Assembly: GCA_030841765.1 (NCBI GenBank)
Contig: JAUUSS010000088.1
Coordinates: 1 to 9,808 of the forward strand
Direction: 5' to 3'
Length of the DNA: 9,808 bases
Source: Collinsella aerofaciens
GTDB lineage: Bacteria; Actinomycetota; Coriobacteriia; Coriobacteriales; Coriobacteriaceae
Under the pieces are notes generated by a model, which saw only the letters and a list, made by a program, of their open reading frames with translations, ran no database searches and was not told where the DNA came from. Both the position numbers and the translations under genes were made by a program. Position 1 is the stretch's first letter. The number at the start of each line of letters is the position of its first letter. Shown piece after piece: positions 1 through 8,304 of this stretch.

Positions 1-177
1 CATTTGCCGTCGATCTTTACGGCGTTCCAGGTGTGGCCGTTGCCCGTGATGCGGCACTCGCCTTAAGCCGCACTGTGCCAGGCAGCAATCAATCGTCGTG
101 CCGCCGCCAGCAAAAGCGAGAACGCCTTCGAAAGTTGCGGTGAAATACGGATTAATTGAGCCTTTAAGCTGGCAAAC
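1..177 (-). pseudogene. Transglutaminase-like domain remnant, frameshifted and truncated
   Basis: Read on the minus strand toward position 1, codons from about position 46 give ECRITGNGHTWNAVKIDGK. This closely resembles the region around the catalytic His of bacterial transglutaminase-like (papain-fold) domains, where a GHxWN motif precedes V-x-I-D-G-K. That frame is closed immediately upstream by a TAA at about 50-52. The neighbouring frame upstream reads FEGVLAFAGGGTTIDCCLAQCGL, a plausible but degenerate catalytic-Cys segment. Removing one A from the TTAA at about 49-52 would join both frames (CGL-GE-CRIT). No start codon or ribosome binding site is visible upstream, and the frame runs into an inverted repeat. 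The remainder lies beyond position 1. I read this as the decayed 5' part of a gene; a sequencing error or an assembly edge is an alternative. Only the GHTWN block is strong evidence. Confidence 0.5.
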
Positions 178-198
178 AGTCCTTATTTCACCGCAACT
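133..198. repeat. Long inverted repeat, 19-bp arms with 28-nt spacer
   Basis: Positions 133-151 (agttgcggtgaaatacgga) and 180-198 (tccttatttcaccgcaact) are reverse complements with one mismatch, including 15 consecutive perfect pairs in the outer part of the arms. The left arm overlaps the upstream part of the transglutaminase-like remnant; the right arm ends four bases before the transketolase terminator hairpin. The spacer is AT-rich. It has no T-tract placed like a terminator's. It could be the ends of a small non-autonomous mobile element, a REP-type palindrome, or a scar of the event that truncated the remnant. Confidence 0.75.
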
Positions 199-202
199 GA
201 AA

Positions 203-231
203 CAGGGGCGCTCTCCATGAGAGCGCCCCTG
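203..231 (-). terminator. Terminator hairpin after the transketolase genes
   Basis: The arms caggggcgctctc (203-215) and gagagcgcccctg (219-231) form a perfect GC-rich stem of up to 13 bp with a 3-nt loop. On the minus strand the hairpin sits about 70 nt after the stop codon of the transketolase C-terminal subunit and is followed by TTTC, a weak U-tract. The plus-strand side has no T-run, so it most likely terminates the leftward transketolase transcript, possibly inefficiently because the U-tract is short. Confidence 0.7.
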
Positions 232-242
232 CCGGGCTTCCA

Positions 243-286
243 TAGTACTGGCGAAACAGTTTTATAGTTCTGGCGAAGCAGTCCTT
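243..286. repeat. Imperfect 22-bp tandem repeat, two copies
   Basis: Positions 243-264 and 265-286 are back-to-back copies sharing the core ctggcgaa-R-cagt and matching at 17 of 22 positions. They lie in the 3' untranslated stretch between the transketolase stop codon and its terminator hairpin. No function is evident; replication slippage is the simplest origin. Confidence 0.6.
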
Positions 287-301
287 GAGATCCGCCTTGC
301 C

Positions 302-1243
302 TTATGCCAAGAACTCCTTGGTGGTCGCCACGATGTTGGCGGCGTCCAGGCCGTACTTGTGCAGGAGCTCGGCGCCCGGGCCGGACTCGCCGAAGGTGTC
401 GTTGACGCCAATCTTCTTGAGCGGCGTCGGGCACTGCTCGCACAGGACGTCGGCGACGGCGCTGCCCAAGCCACCGATCACGGAGTGCTCCTCGACGGTC
501 ACGACGTGGCCGGTCTTGGTGGCGCTCTTGACGATCAGGTCGGCATCGATGGGCTTGATGGTGTGCATGTTGATGACCTCGGCGTCGATGCCCTCGGCAG
601 CGAGCTGCTCGGCGGCCTCGAGAGCCTCGCCGACCATCAGGCCGCAGGCAATGATGGTCACATCGGCGCCCTCGCGCATGACAATGCCCTTACCCAACTC
701 GAACTTGTAGGTCTCGGGGTCGTTGATAACCGGCGAGGCCAAACGAGCGAAGCGCATGTACACCGGACCGTCGCACTCGTAGGCGGCGCGCGTCACGGCG
801 CGGGCCTCGACGTCGTCGGCAGGAACGATCACAGTCATGCCAGGGATGACGCGCATCAGGGCGATATCCTCGCAGCACTGGTGTGTGGCGCCGTCCTCGC
901 CCACCGAGATACCGGCGTGCGTGGCGCCAATCTTAACGTTGAGATGCGGGTAGCCGATGGAGTTACGGACCTGCTCAAAGGCGCGGCCGGCGGCAAACAT
1001 GGCAAAGGTGCTCGCGAAGGCAACGCGGCCGGTGGTCGCGATACCGGCGGCGACGCCCATCAGGTTGCTCTCGGCAATGCCCACATCGAAGAAACGATCG
1101 GGGCAGGCGGCCTTGAACTTGCCGGTCTGCGTGGCGGCGGCCAGGTCAGCGTCGAGGACCACAAAGTCATCGTGCTCGTTGGCGAGCTCGACGAGGGCCT
1201 CGCCGTAGCTTACGCGCGTGGCGATTTTTTTGACGTCTGCCAT
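302..1243 (-). CDS. Transketolase, C-terminal (pyrimidine-binding) subunit
   Basis: 313-residue half of a split transketolase. With the N-terminal subunit it should transfer two-carbon units between ketose and aldose phosphates in the cytoplasmic non-oxidative pentose phosphate pathway, using thiamine diphosphate (ThDP). The pyrimidine-binding domain fills roughly residues 6-170, with the VGIAESN block carrying the conserved Glu (E58) that activates the cofactor, FASTF at 76-80 and HAGISVGEDGATHQ at 109-122. The transketolase C-terminal domain follows, with EEHSVIGGLGS at 251-261. I chose the ATG at 1241-1243 because GGAGAGGAG precedes it and MADVKK begins the conserved protein; an upstream in-frame ATG at 1327 would add 28 non-homologous residues inside the neighbouring gene. 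The start follows the upstream gene's TAG after a single base, so the two subunits are almost certainly translationally coupled. Stop TAA. A 1-deoxyxylulose-5-phosphate synthase or other ThDP-enzyme beta subunit is less likely given this partner. Confidence 0.95.
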   Translation of the reverse strand: MADVKKIATRVSYGEALVELANEHDDFVVLDADLAAATQTGKFKAACPDRFFDVGIAESNLMGVAAGIATTGRVAFASTFAMFAAGRAFEQVRNSIGYPHLNVKIGATHAGISVGEDGATHQCCEDIALMRVIPGMTVIVPADDVEARAVTRAAYECDGPVYMRFARLASPVINDPETYKFELGKGIVMREGADVTIIACGLMVGEALEAAEQLAAEGIDAEVINMHTIKPIDADLIVKSATKTGHVVTVEEHSVIGGLGSAVADVLCEQCPTPLKKIGVNDTFGESGPGAELLHKYGLDAANIVATTKEFLA

Positions 1244-1244
1244 C

Positions 1245-2075
1245 CTAGAGCTCCTCTCCGGCGGCCGTGAGCTCTGCCATGGCCTGCTCAAACTGTTCAT
1301 CGTTGGGGGCCTTGCCGTGCCAACCAACCTGGTTCTCCATAAAGGAAACGCCCTTGCCCTTCATGGTCTCGGCGATGATGGCGGTCGGCTGACCCTTGGT
1401 GGCGCGGGCCTCGGCAAAGGCGGCGCGGATCTGATCGAAATCGTTGCCGTCGGCAAGCTCCACCACGTGGAACTTAAAGGCGCGGAACTTGTCGGCGAGC
1501 GGCATGGGGTCGTTGACCTCCTCGACGGGGCCGTCGATCTGCAGGCCGTTGTGGTCGACGATCACGCAGAGGTTATCGAGCTGCTGGTTGCCGGCAAACA
1601 TGGCTGCCTCCCAGACCTGGCCCTCCTCGCTCTCGCCATCACCCAGCAGGGCGTACGTGCGGTAAGTATCGCCCCAGTGCTTGGCGGCAACCGCCATGCC
1701 CACGGCGGCGGAGATGCCCTGGCCGAGCGAGCCGGTGGACATATCGACGCCCGGGGTGTCGTTCATGTTGGGATGACCTTGCAGGTGGCTGCCGATATGG
1801 CGCAGCGTCTCGAGATCCTCCTTGGGGAAGAACCCACGCTCGGCGAGCACGGCGTACAGGCCCGGAGCGCAATGGCCCTTGGAGAGCACAAAACGGTCGC
1901 GATCGGCCTTGCGGGGATCGGCCGGGTCGACGTTCATTTCCTCAAAGTACAGATAGGTCATGATGTCGGCAGCGCCGAGCGAACCGCCCGGATGGCCGGA
2001 CTTGGCAGCGTGCACGCCGGTGACGATGCCCTTCCTTACCTCGTTGGCAACCTTTTTGAGCTCTTCGTCGCTCAT
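1245..2075 (-). CDS. Transketolase, N-terminal (ThDP diphosphate-binding) subunit
   Basis: 276-residue N-terminal half of a split transketolase, which binds the diphosphate of thiamine diphosphate through Mg2+. The cofactor motif is visible as GDG at 145-147 followed about 29 residues later by N176 in VDHNGLQ. Other family marks are SGHPGGSLG at 26-34, SKGHCAPGLY at 65-74, HLQGHPN at 97-103 and STGSLGQGIS at 113-122, which supply substrate- and cofactor-facing histidines. Classical transketolases are single chains of about 660 residues; here the two halves are separate adjacent genes, an arrangement common in Firmicutes, Actinobacteria and archaea. The ATG at 2073-2075 has a GAAAGGAAGG ribosome binding site just upstream. 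Stop TAG is one base before the start of the partner gene. It is the first gene of the pair, preceded by 208 bp of non-coding DNA that should hold its promoter. Confidence 0.95.
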   Translation of the reverse strand: MSDEELKKVANEVRKGIVTGVHAAKSGHPGGSLGAADIMTYLYFEEMNVDPADPRKADRDRFVLSKGHCAPGLYAVLAERGFFPKEDLETLRHIGSHLQGHPNMNDTPGVDMSTGSLGQGISAAVGMAVAAKHWGDTYRTYALLGDGESEEGQVWEAAMFAGNQQLDNLCVIVDHNGLQIDGPVEEVNDPMPLADKFRAFKFHVVELADGNDFDQIRAAFAEARATKGQPTAIIAETMKGKGVSFMENQVGWHGKAPNDEQFEQAMAELTAAGEEL

Positions 2076-2161
2076 TGTGCCTTCCTTTCATCCTCATTAG
2101 ACAAAATGCGCACGGCACGGAAAGGTAATCCCAACACAGCCGCAATGCACGTACGTCATTC

Positions 2162-2190
2162 ATTATGCTGGAAACTGATGGCTTTACCAG
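2162..2190 (-). promoter_or_regulatory. Weak candidate promoter for the transketolase pair
   Basis: The 208-bp gap 2076-2283 is locally AT-rich at 2190-2220. On the minus strand a CATAAT -10-like hexamer lies at 2162-2167. The hexamer 17 bp upstream, CTGGTA (2185-2190), matches the -35 consensus at only three positions. The upstream AT-rich tract could act as an UP element. No convincing terminator for the preceding yitT-family gene is visible; only a 5-bp AACCG/CGGTT stem near 2222-2242 lacking a T-run. Read-through from that gene therefore remains possible. Confidence 0.25.
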
Positions 2191-2283
2191 AGTTTTTATC
2201 ATTATTTGAACAATTTAGCAGGCAGAACCGCTGATGAAACGGTTTATCAATGTGAACGTCTTTTGGATGGAACGCGATCGACC

Positions 2284-3174
2284 CTACGCGCTAATGTCCT
2301 TGAATCCCTCGCCGAAGGCTTCCGTAACGTCGGCAACCGTCACGATGGCATGAGGATCGCGCTCGCGCACGATCGTCTTGAGGGTATTGAGCTCTCGACG
2401 GCTCACGATGACCATAATCACTGGCTTCTCGGCACCCGAATACATGCCAGTCGCCTTAAACTTGGTACAACCACGACCCAGGCCATACATGATATCGGCA
2501 GCGATATCAGGGAACTTGTCCGAGATGATGAGTACCATACGGCGTTTGTTGCCACCATCGACCACGGCATCGATCACGTAGCCGCTAATGACCATCGAAA
2601 GGCCTGCATATAGTGCGTTTTCGATTGAAAAGACCGGAGCCGACAGCGCGCATACGGCAACATCGATCGCCATGACGGTCGAGCCCACCGGCAGTGAGGT
2701 GTTACGCGAGATGATTTGGCCAATCGTGTCCGAGCCGCCGGTGTTGGCGCCGGCGCGCAACACCATGCCGTAACCGATGCCCGTAATAATGCCGCCCCAC
2801 ATAGCGGGAAGCATCAGGTCCGCATCCGCCAGAGGTGCTACAAACGGGGCGAACAGATCGGTAAAGAAGCCCAGCAGCACAAAGCCCGTCGCGGTCTGCA
2901 CCACGTAGAACATGCCGCCCTCGCGCATAACGACCAACAACAGCAAGGCGTTCATCACGATCGTCTGAATACCAACGGGAAGCGATAGGCCGCGCGCCGC
3001 GCCGACCGCCTGGATAATGGTGGCAAGGCCCGTAACGCCACCGGCGGCAAGACCGTTGGGAATCAAAAACAAGTCGGTCGCGATGGCGGCCAAGGCACAC
3101 CCCAACATGATCTGGGGCAGGTCGTGAAAGAAGTTCATCGAAAGAATGCGCTTGATGTCCAGACGATATGCCAT
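2284..3174 (-). CDS. YitT family membrane protein (DUF161 plus DUF2179)
   Basis: 296-residue integral membrane protein of the YitT family, whose physiological role is not firmly established. The first about 200 residues hold several hydrophobic segments (around 20-36, 42-60, 66-84, 92-112, 124-142, 165-182 and 186-205). They include two family glycine motifs, NGLAAGGVTG at 40-49 and GANTGGSDTIG at 142-152. The soluble C-terminal domain (about 208-292) matches DUF2179, with GLGRGCTKFKATGMY at 231-245 and VTVADVTEAFGEGF at 278-291; such domains resemble small-ligand-binding modules. I chose the ATG at 3172-3174 because GAGGGAGG lies five bases upstream; an in-frame ATG at 3196-3198 falls inside a terminator-like hairpin and has no ribosome binding site. 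Length is typical of the family. Stop TAG. It appears to be a single-gene unit between prfB and the transketolase pair. Confidence 0.9.
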   Translation of the reverse strand: MAYRLDIKRILSMNFFHDLPQIMLGCALAAIATDLFLIPNGLAAGGVTGLATIIQAVGAARGLSLPVGIQTIVMNALLLLVVMREGGMFYVVQTATGFVLLGFFTDLFAPFVAPLADADLMLPAMWGGIITGIGYGMVLRAGANTGGSDTIGQIISRNTSLPVGSTVMAIDVAVCALSAPVFSIENALYAGLSMVISGYVIDAVVDGGNKRRMVLIISDKFPDIAADIMYGLGRGCTKFKATGMYSGAEKPVIMVIVSRRELNTLKTIVRERDPHAIVTVADVTEAFGEGFKDISA

Positions 3175-3186
3175 GCTGCCTCCCTC

Positions 3187-3215
3187 AAAAAAGCGCACCC
3201 AAACGGATGCGCTTT
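3187..3215 (-). terminator. Terminator or attenuator hairpin just before the yitT-family start
   Basis: On the minus strand AAAGCGCA and TGCGCTTT (plus-strand 3208-3215 and 3190-3197) form an 8-bp stem around a 10-nt loop, running into six T residues (3187-3192): a textbook intrinsic terminator. The T-run ends only 12 nt before the yitT-family ATG, directly abutting its GAGGGAGG ribosome binding site. It may end prfB read-through. If the TAGAAT at 3235-3240 is that gene's promoter, the hairpin lies in its leader and could act as an attenuator. Loop and inner stem are identical to the rpmE terminator at 7572-7609. Confidence 0.65.
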
Positions 3216-3234
3216 GAACTTCTTCTTGTATTCG

Positions 3235-3240
3235 ATTCTA
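3235..3240 (-). promoter_or_regulatory. Candidate -10 element for the yitT-family gene
   Basis: The minus-strand hexamer TAGAAT matches the sigma-A-type -10 consensus at five of six positions, about 60 bp upstream of the ATG at 3174. No good -35 element lies 16-18 bp further upstream, so the assignment rests on a single hexamer. A transcript from here would begin near 3228 and pass through the hairpin at 3187-3215. Confidence 0.3.
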
Positions 3241-3256
3241 CCGATTCGCCGGACAA

Positions 3257-3337
3257 AAACCACCCCTGCGCAGGGTTTATTCTGGATACAAACCCGTCCA
3301 ACCGTTGGGTTTGGCATCGGCTTGAAGCCACCCGATG
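3257..3337 (-). terminator. Cluster of hairpins after prfB, last one terminator-like
   Basis: Read leftward from the prfB stop there are three successive stem-loops. CATCGG/CCGATG (3315-3320, 3332-3337) has an 11-nt loop. CAAACCC/GGGTTTG (3289-3295, 3307-3313) also has an 11-nt loop. AAACC/GGTTT (3257-3261, 3274-3278) encloses the palindrome CCCTGCGCAGGG (3264-3275) and ends in TTTTTG on the minus strand. The last is the best candidate terminator for the secA-prfB transcript; the first two may protect the 3' end or be a REP-like palindrome. Confidence 0.45.
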
Positions 3338-3339
3338 TT

Positions 3340-4487
3340 TTAGACCTCCGAGCCTTCTGCATCGGCGTTGCCGGTAGCCCAGCGATGGTAGCCAATAACA
3401 AACGGGTCCAGGTCGCCATCGTCAAGAACGGCCTCGACATTGCTGGTCTCCACACCCGAGCGCAGATCCTTGACCATCTGGTACGGGTAGAGCACGTAGC
3501 TGCGAATCTGGTTGCCAAAACCAATCGTGGTCTTGGGTCCGCGGATCTCATCGAGCGCCTCGGCGCGCTTCTCGAGCTCAATCTCGTACAGACGAGCCTT
3601 GAGGATCTGCATGCACGCGGCCTTGTTCTGGATCTGGCTGCGCTCATTTTGGCAGGTAACCACAATGCCGCTGGGGAAATGCGTCACGCGCACGGCGGAG
3701 TCGGTGGTGTTGACGCCCTGACCGCCCGGGCCGCTCGCGTGGTACACGTCCACGCGGATGTCATCGGGACTGATTTCGATGTCGATATCATCGGGTAGCA
3801 CGGGGATGACCTCGACGCCGGCAAACGTGGTCTGGCGGCGCTTCTTGTCGTCGGTGGGGCTAATGCGAACCAAGCGGTGGACACCGGCCTCGGCGCGCAG
3901 CATGCCAAATGCGTCCTTGCCCTCGACGGTAAAGGTCGCGCGGTCGATGCCGATGACCTCGGCCGCGGGACAGTCGTTGATGGTGACCTTCCAGCCGCGA
4001 CGCTGGCAGTACTTCATGTACATCTTAAAGAGCATGAAGGTCCAGTCCTGGGCCTCCAGACCACCCTGTCCGGGCTTGATGGTCACAATAGCATCGCCGT
4101 GATCGAACTCACCGGTAAACCAGCTCGAAAGCTCAAGTTCGTCGATAGCGCGGGCCAGGCGTTCTGCCGTAGCGGCAGCCTCCTCGCGCAATGCGGCGGC
4201 GTCGGGGTCATCCCCCATCTCTTCGGCAAGCTCCAGCGCGGCGCGGGCATCGGAAAGCTCGCCGCGCGCGGTGTCCACGGCAGCGATATCTTCCTTGGTG
4301 CGAGCAATCTCCTCCATGGTGGCACGGGCGGCGTCGGCGTCATCCCAAAAGCCAGGGGCAACACTTTTGGCCTCGAGCTCGGTCACGCGGGTACGCTTCT
4401 CGTCCAAGTGGAGATACGACTCGACCTCGCCGAGCCGGTCCGCAAACGCGTCCAGCTCGGCGGGCGTTACCTCTAAAGCCTCAGCCA

Positions 4488-4488
<1 letters not shown>
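3340..4488 (-). CDS. prfB: Peptide chain release factor 2 (RF2)
   Basis: 382-residue class I release factor, which recognises UGA and UAA in the ribosomal A site and triggers release of the finished protein. An N-terminal helical domain (about 1-125) is followed by the catalytic and decoding domains. The GGQ motif that reaches the peptidyl-transferase centre is at 255-257 (SGPGGQGVNTTDSAVR). The decoding loop reads RISPTDDKKRRQTTF at 208-222, giving SPT (210-212) where RF2 proteins usually have SPF. All other features, including length and the REEx-free RF2-type decoding loop, fit RF2 rather than RF1 (PxT). The gene is a continuous frame: where many prfB genes have the autoregulatory CTT-TGA-C frameshift site after Tyr-Leu, this one reads TAT CTC CAC TTG (residues 25-28), so that control is absent. 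The ATG overlaps the secA stop by one base (TAATG), with AGGA about eight bases upstream inside secA. The secA-prfB order is conserved in many Gram-positive bacteria. Stop TAA. Confidence 0.96.
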
Positions 4489-7295
<2,807 letters not shown>

Positions 7296-7357
7296 GTGGT
7301 TTTCCTTTTTTGGCCATCGCCCACGCCGTGCAGCTGCGGGCGAGTTAAACACAGATG

Positions 7358-7363
7358 ATTGTA
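7358..7363 (-). promoter_or_regulatory. secA: Candidate -10 element for secA
   Basis: The minus-strand hexamer TACAAT, in the context CTAAAGTACAATC, matches the -10 consensus at five of six positions and lies 63 bp upstream of the secA start. The hexamer 17 bp upstream is GC-rich and does not resemble TTGACA, so this is a half-site call only. The stretch 7296-7357 between it and the start shows no other clear signal. Confidence 0.3.
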
Positions 7364-7431
7364 CTTTAGCCAAACAAGGCGCGGCCTATACGGTCGACCT
7401 CGACCGCCACGTAATAACTACGACCCGACCG

Positions 7432-7466
7432 ACCTGCCAAAAAGGGACTGGTTTATTTTGGCAGGT
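7432..7466. repeat. Inverted repeat with 11-bp perfect arms
   Basis: Positions 7432-7442 (acctgccaaaa) and 7456-7466 (ttttggcaggt) are exact reverse complements around a 13-nt loop containing gggactggttta. On the plus strand the second arm continues into TTTTATC, so it could act as a plus-strand terminator. No plus-strand gene precedes it, however, which favours a REP-like palindrome. It is the first of two adjacent palindromes in the 347-bp gap between rpmE and secA. Confidence 0.7.
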
Positions 7467-7497
7467 TTTATCTGGGAAAACGCCGTCACTCTGCCAT

Positions 7498-7564
7498 TTG
7501 GTGCAAACCAACCCGTCCCCTTCGCACCAATCTGGTGCAATGGGAACGGGTTAGCCTGCACCAA
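7498..7564. repeat. Nested 67-bp imperfect palindrome
   Basis: Nearly the whole stretch folds back on itself. TTGGTGCA/TGCACCAA (7498-7505, 7557-7564) form the outer arms, AACCCGT/ACGGGTT (7510-7516, 7546-7552) and CCC/GGG (7517-7519, 7542-7544) the middle, and GCACCA/TGGTGC (7524-7529, 7533-7538) the tip with a 3-nt loop. TGCACC-type sequence thus occurs in both outer and inner arms. It lies between the rpmE terminator and the 7432-7466 palindrome. REP/BIME-type element or cruciform-forming intergenic repeat are the likeliest identities; neither strand gives a protein. Confidence 0.7.
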
Positions 7565-7565
7565 T

Positions 7566-7609
7566 AAAAAGAAAAGGACCGCGCACCCAAACGGATGCAC
7601 GGCCCTTTT
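7566..7609 (-). terminator. Strong rpmE terminator
   Basis: On the minus strand a 14-bp stem, AAAAGGGCCGTGCA with TGCGCGGTCCTTTT (plus-strand 7596-7609 and 7572-7585, two G-U pairs), closes a 10-nt loop TCCGTTTGGG and runs into TTTTCTTTTTATT. It starts 33 nt after the rpmE stop codon. The loop and adjoining stem share 18 identical bases (7581-7598) with the hairpin before the yitT-family gene (3193-3210). Confidence 0.9.
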
Positions 7610-7642
7610 GCCATGAATGCGAGCGATTCCTCGGCGAGCTAT

Positions 7643-8068
7643 TTACTCAGCAGCCTCGGTGGTCTCGGCCTCGGCAGCGGCCTCCTCGACGGGAGCCTCT
7701 GCGGGAGCCTCGGCGGCCTGCTTGGCAGCCTCCTCGGCAAACTTAGCAGCACGCTTGGCCTTCTCGGCAGCCTTAGCCTCAGCGGCGGCCTTGCGAGCGG
7801 CCTCGGCCTCAGCAGCCTTGGCAGCCTTGGCAGCCTTGGCCTCCTCAGCCTTCTTGAGCTGGGCGGCAGCGGCGCCACCGAACTTGTCGGCGAAGCGCTG
7901 GACGCGTCCACCGGTGTCGACGAACTTCTGCTGGCCGGTGTAGAACGGGTGGCACTCGTTGCAAAGCTCGACCTTCATCTCAGACACGGTAGCGTGCGTC
8001 TTGAAGGTGTTGCCGCAGGAGCACGTCACCGTGCACTCGACATACTGGGGATGGATACCCTGCTTCAT
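7643..8068 (-). CDS. rpmE: Ribosomal protein L31 (zinc-binding form) with long Ala/Lys/Glu tail
   Basis: 141-residue protein. Residues 1-65 are a standard L31 of the zinc-ribbon (C+) type: C16 and C18 (CSCG), then C36 and C39 (CNEC) before HPFYTGQQKFVDTGGRVQRF. L31 sits at the bridge between the 50S and 30S subunits. Ordinary L31 ends at about 65-75 residues; here a further about 76 residues consist almost only of Ala, Glu and Lys/Arg, in the pattern AAKAAEAEAARKAA. The tail is first basic/mixed, then acidic from about residue 112 (APAEAPVEEAAAEAE). It should form a long helix and an acidic disordered end. Its function is unknown to me. The ATG at 8066-8068 has AAGGAG eight bases upstream. 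Stop TAA. Single-gene transcription unit with its own promoter, structured leader and terminator. Confidence 0.93.
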   Translation of the reverse strand: MKQGIHPQYVECTVTCSCGNTFKTHATVSEMKVELCNECHPFYTGQQKFVDTGGRVQRFADKFGGAAAAQLKKAEEAKAAKAAKAAEAEAARKAAAEAKAAEKAKRAAKFAEEAAKQAAEAPAEAPVEEAAAEAETTEAAE

Positions 8069-8076
8069 GGTAGGAC

Positions 8077-8146
8077 TCCTTATTGGTCAGGCGCTGGTTA
8101 CCGATCAGCGCATAAGGCGTCTTGGTTTCCGACCAAGACAACAAAC
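8077..8146 (-). promoter_or_regulatory. Putative structured 5' leader of rpmE (L31 leader candidate)
   Basis: The predicted 5' untranslated region contains two stem-loops in a row. GTCTTGGT/ACCAAGAC (plus-strand 8119-8126 and 8132-8139) is a perfect 8-bp stem with a 5-nt loop. GCGCTG/CAGCGC (8091-8096, 8106-8111) extends with wobble pairs to about 9 bp with a 3-nt loop. Neither is followed by a T-run, so they are not terminators. They lie between the predicted transcription start and the ribosome binding site. From memory, autoregulatory L31 leader RNAs have been described from comparative genomics in several bacterial groups, including Coriobacteria; I could not compare this sequence with a covariance model. 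Confidence 0.5.
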
Positions 8147-8152
8147 TTGGCT

Positions 8153-8181
8153 ATGGTACCACGGCGTCGCGCGTCCCACAA
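8153..8181 (-). promoter_or_regulatory. rpmE promoter
   Basis: On the minus strand TTGTGG (8176-8181) is separated by exactly 17 bp from TACCAT (8153-8158), which is preceded by TGG, an extended -10 signature. Transcription would start near 8146, giving a leader of about 78 nt before rpmE. This is the best-formed promoter in the window, although each hexamer deviates from consensus. Confidence 0.5.
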
Positions 8182-8304
8182 AAGGTTCACGGTCTTTGTG
8201 CAGGGCGGCGTGGCCAACCGCAGCGAGCACGCACCCCGACGAGCCTTCACCCATGTTGCAGACGTGTAACGCCGCAGTAAGCACACCCCTTTTGGCGCCA
8301 GACA

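Noticed and set aside
359..2234. Long plus-strand open frames across the transketolase genes
   Set aside because: They are antisense to two clear ThDP-enzyme subunits and have no ribosome binding site or conserved motifs.
2222..2242. Possible terminator for the yitT-family gene
   Set aside because: The stem AACCG/CGGTT is only five base pairs with a nine-base loop and no T-run follows on the minus strand.
3175..3198. Upstream start that would lengthen the YitT-family protein by eight residues
   Set aside because: Those codons are the terminator T-run and the ribosome binding site itself; the ATG at 3172-3174 is correctly spaced from GAGGGAGG.
7296..7373. Upstream in-frame start that would lengthen SecA by 26 residues
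   Set aside because: The extra residues are not SecA-like and overlap the candidate -10; the ATG at 7293-7295 has a well-spaced ribosome binding site.
8177..8200. CACAAA/TTTGTG hairpin in the divergent promoter gap
   Set aside because: A six-base stem with a twelve-base loop is expected by chance at this length, and it overlaps the rpmE -35 without other support.
7595..8269. 224-codon plus-strand frame with Ser/Leu/Gly-rich repeats opposite rpmE
   Set aside because: The repeats are the complement of the Ala/Lys/Glu codons of the L31 tail; the zinc-ribbon L31 on the other strand is the real gene.
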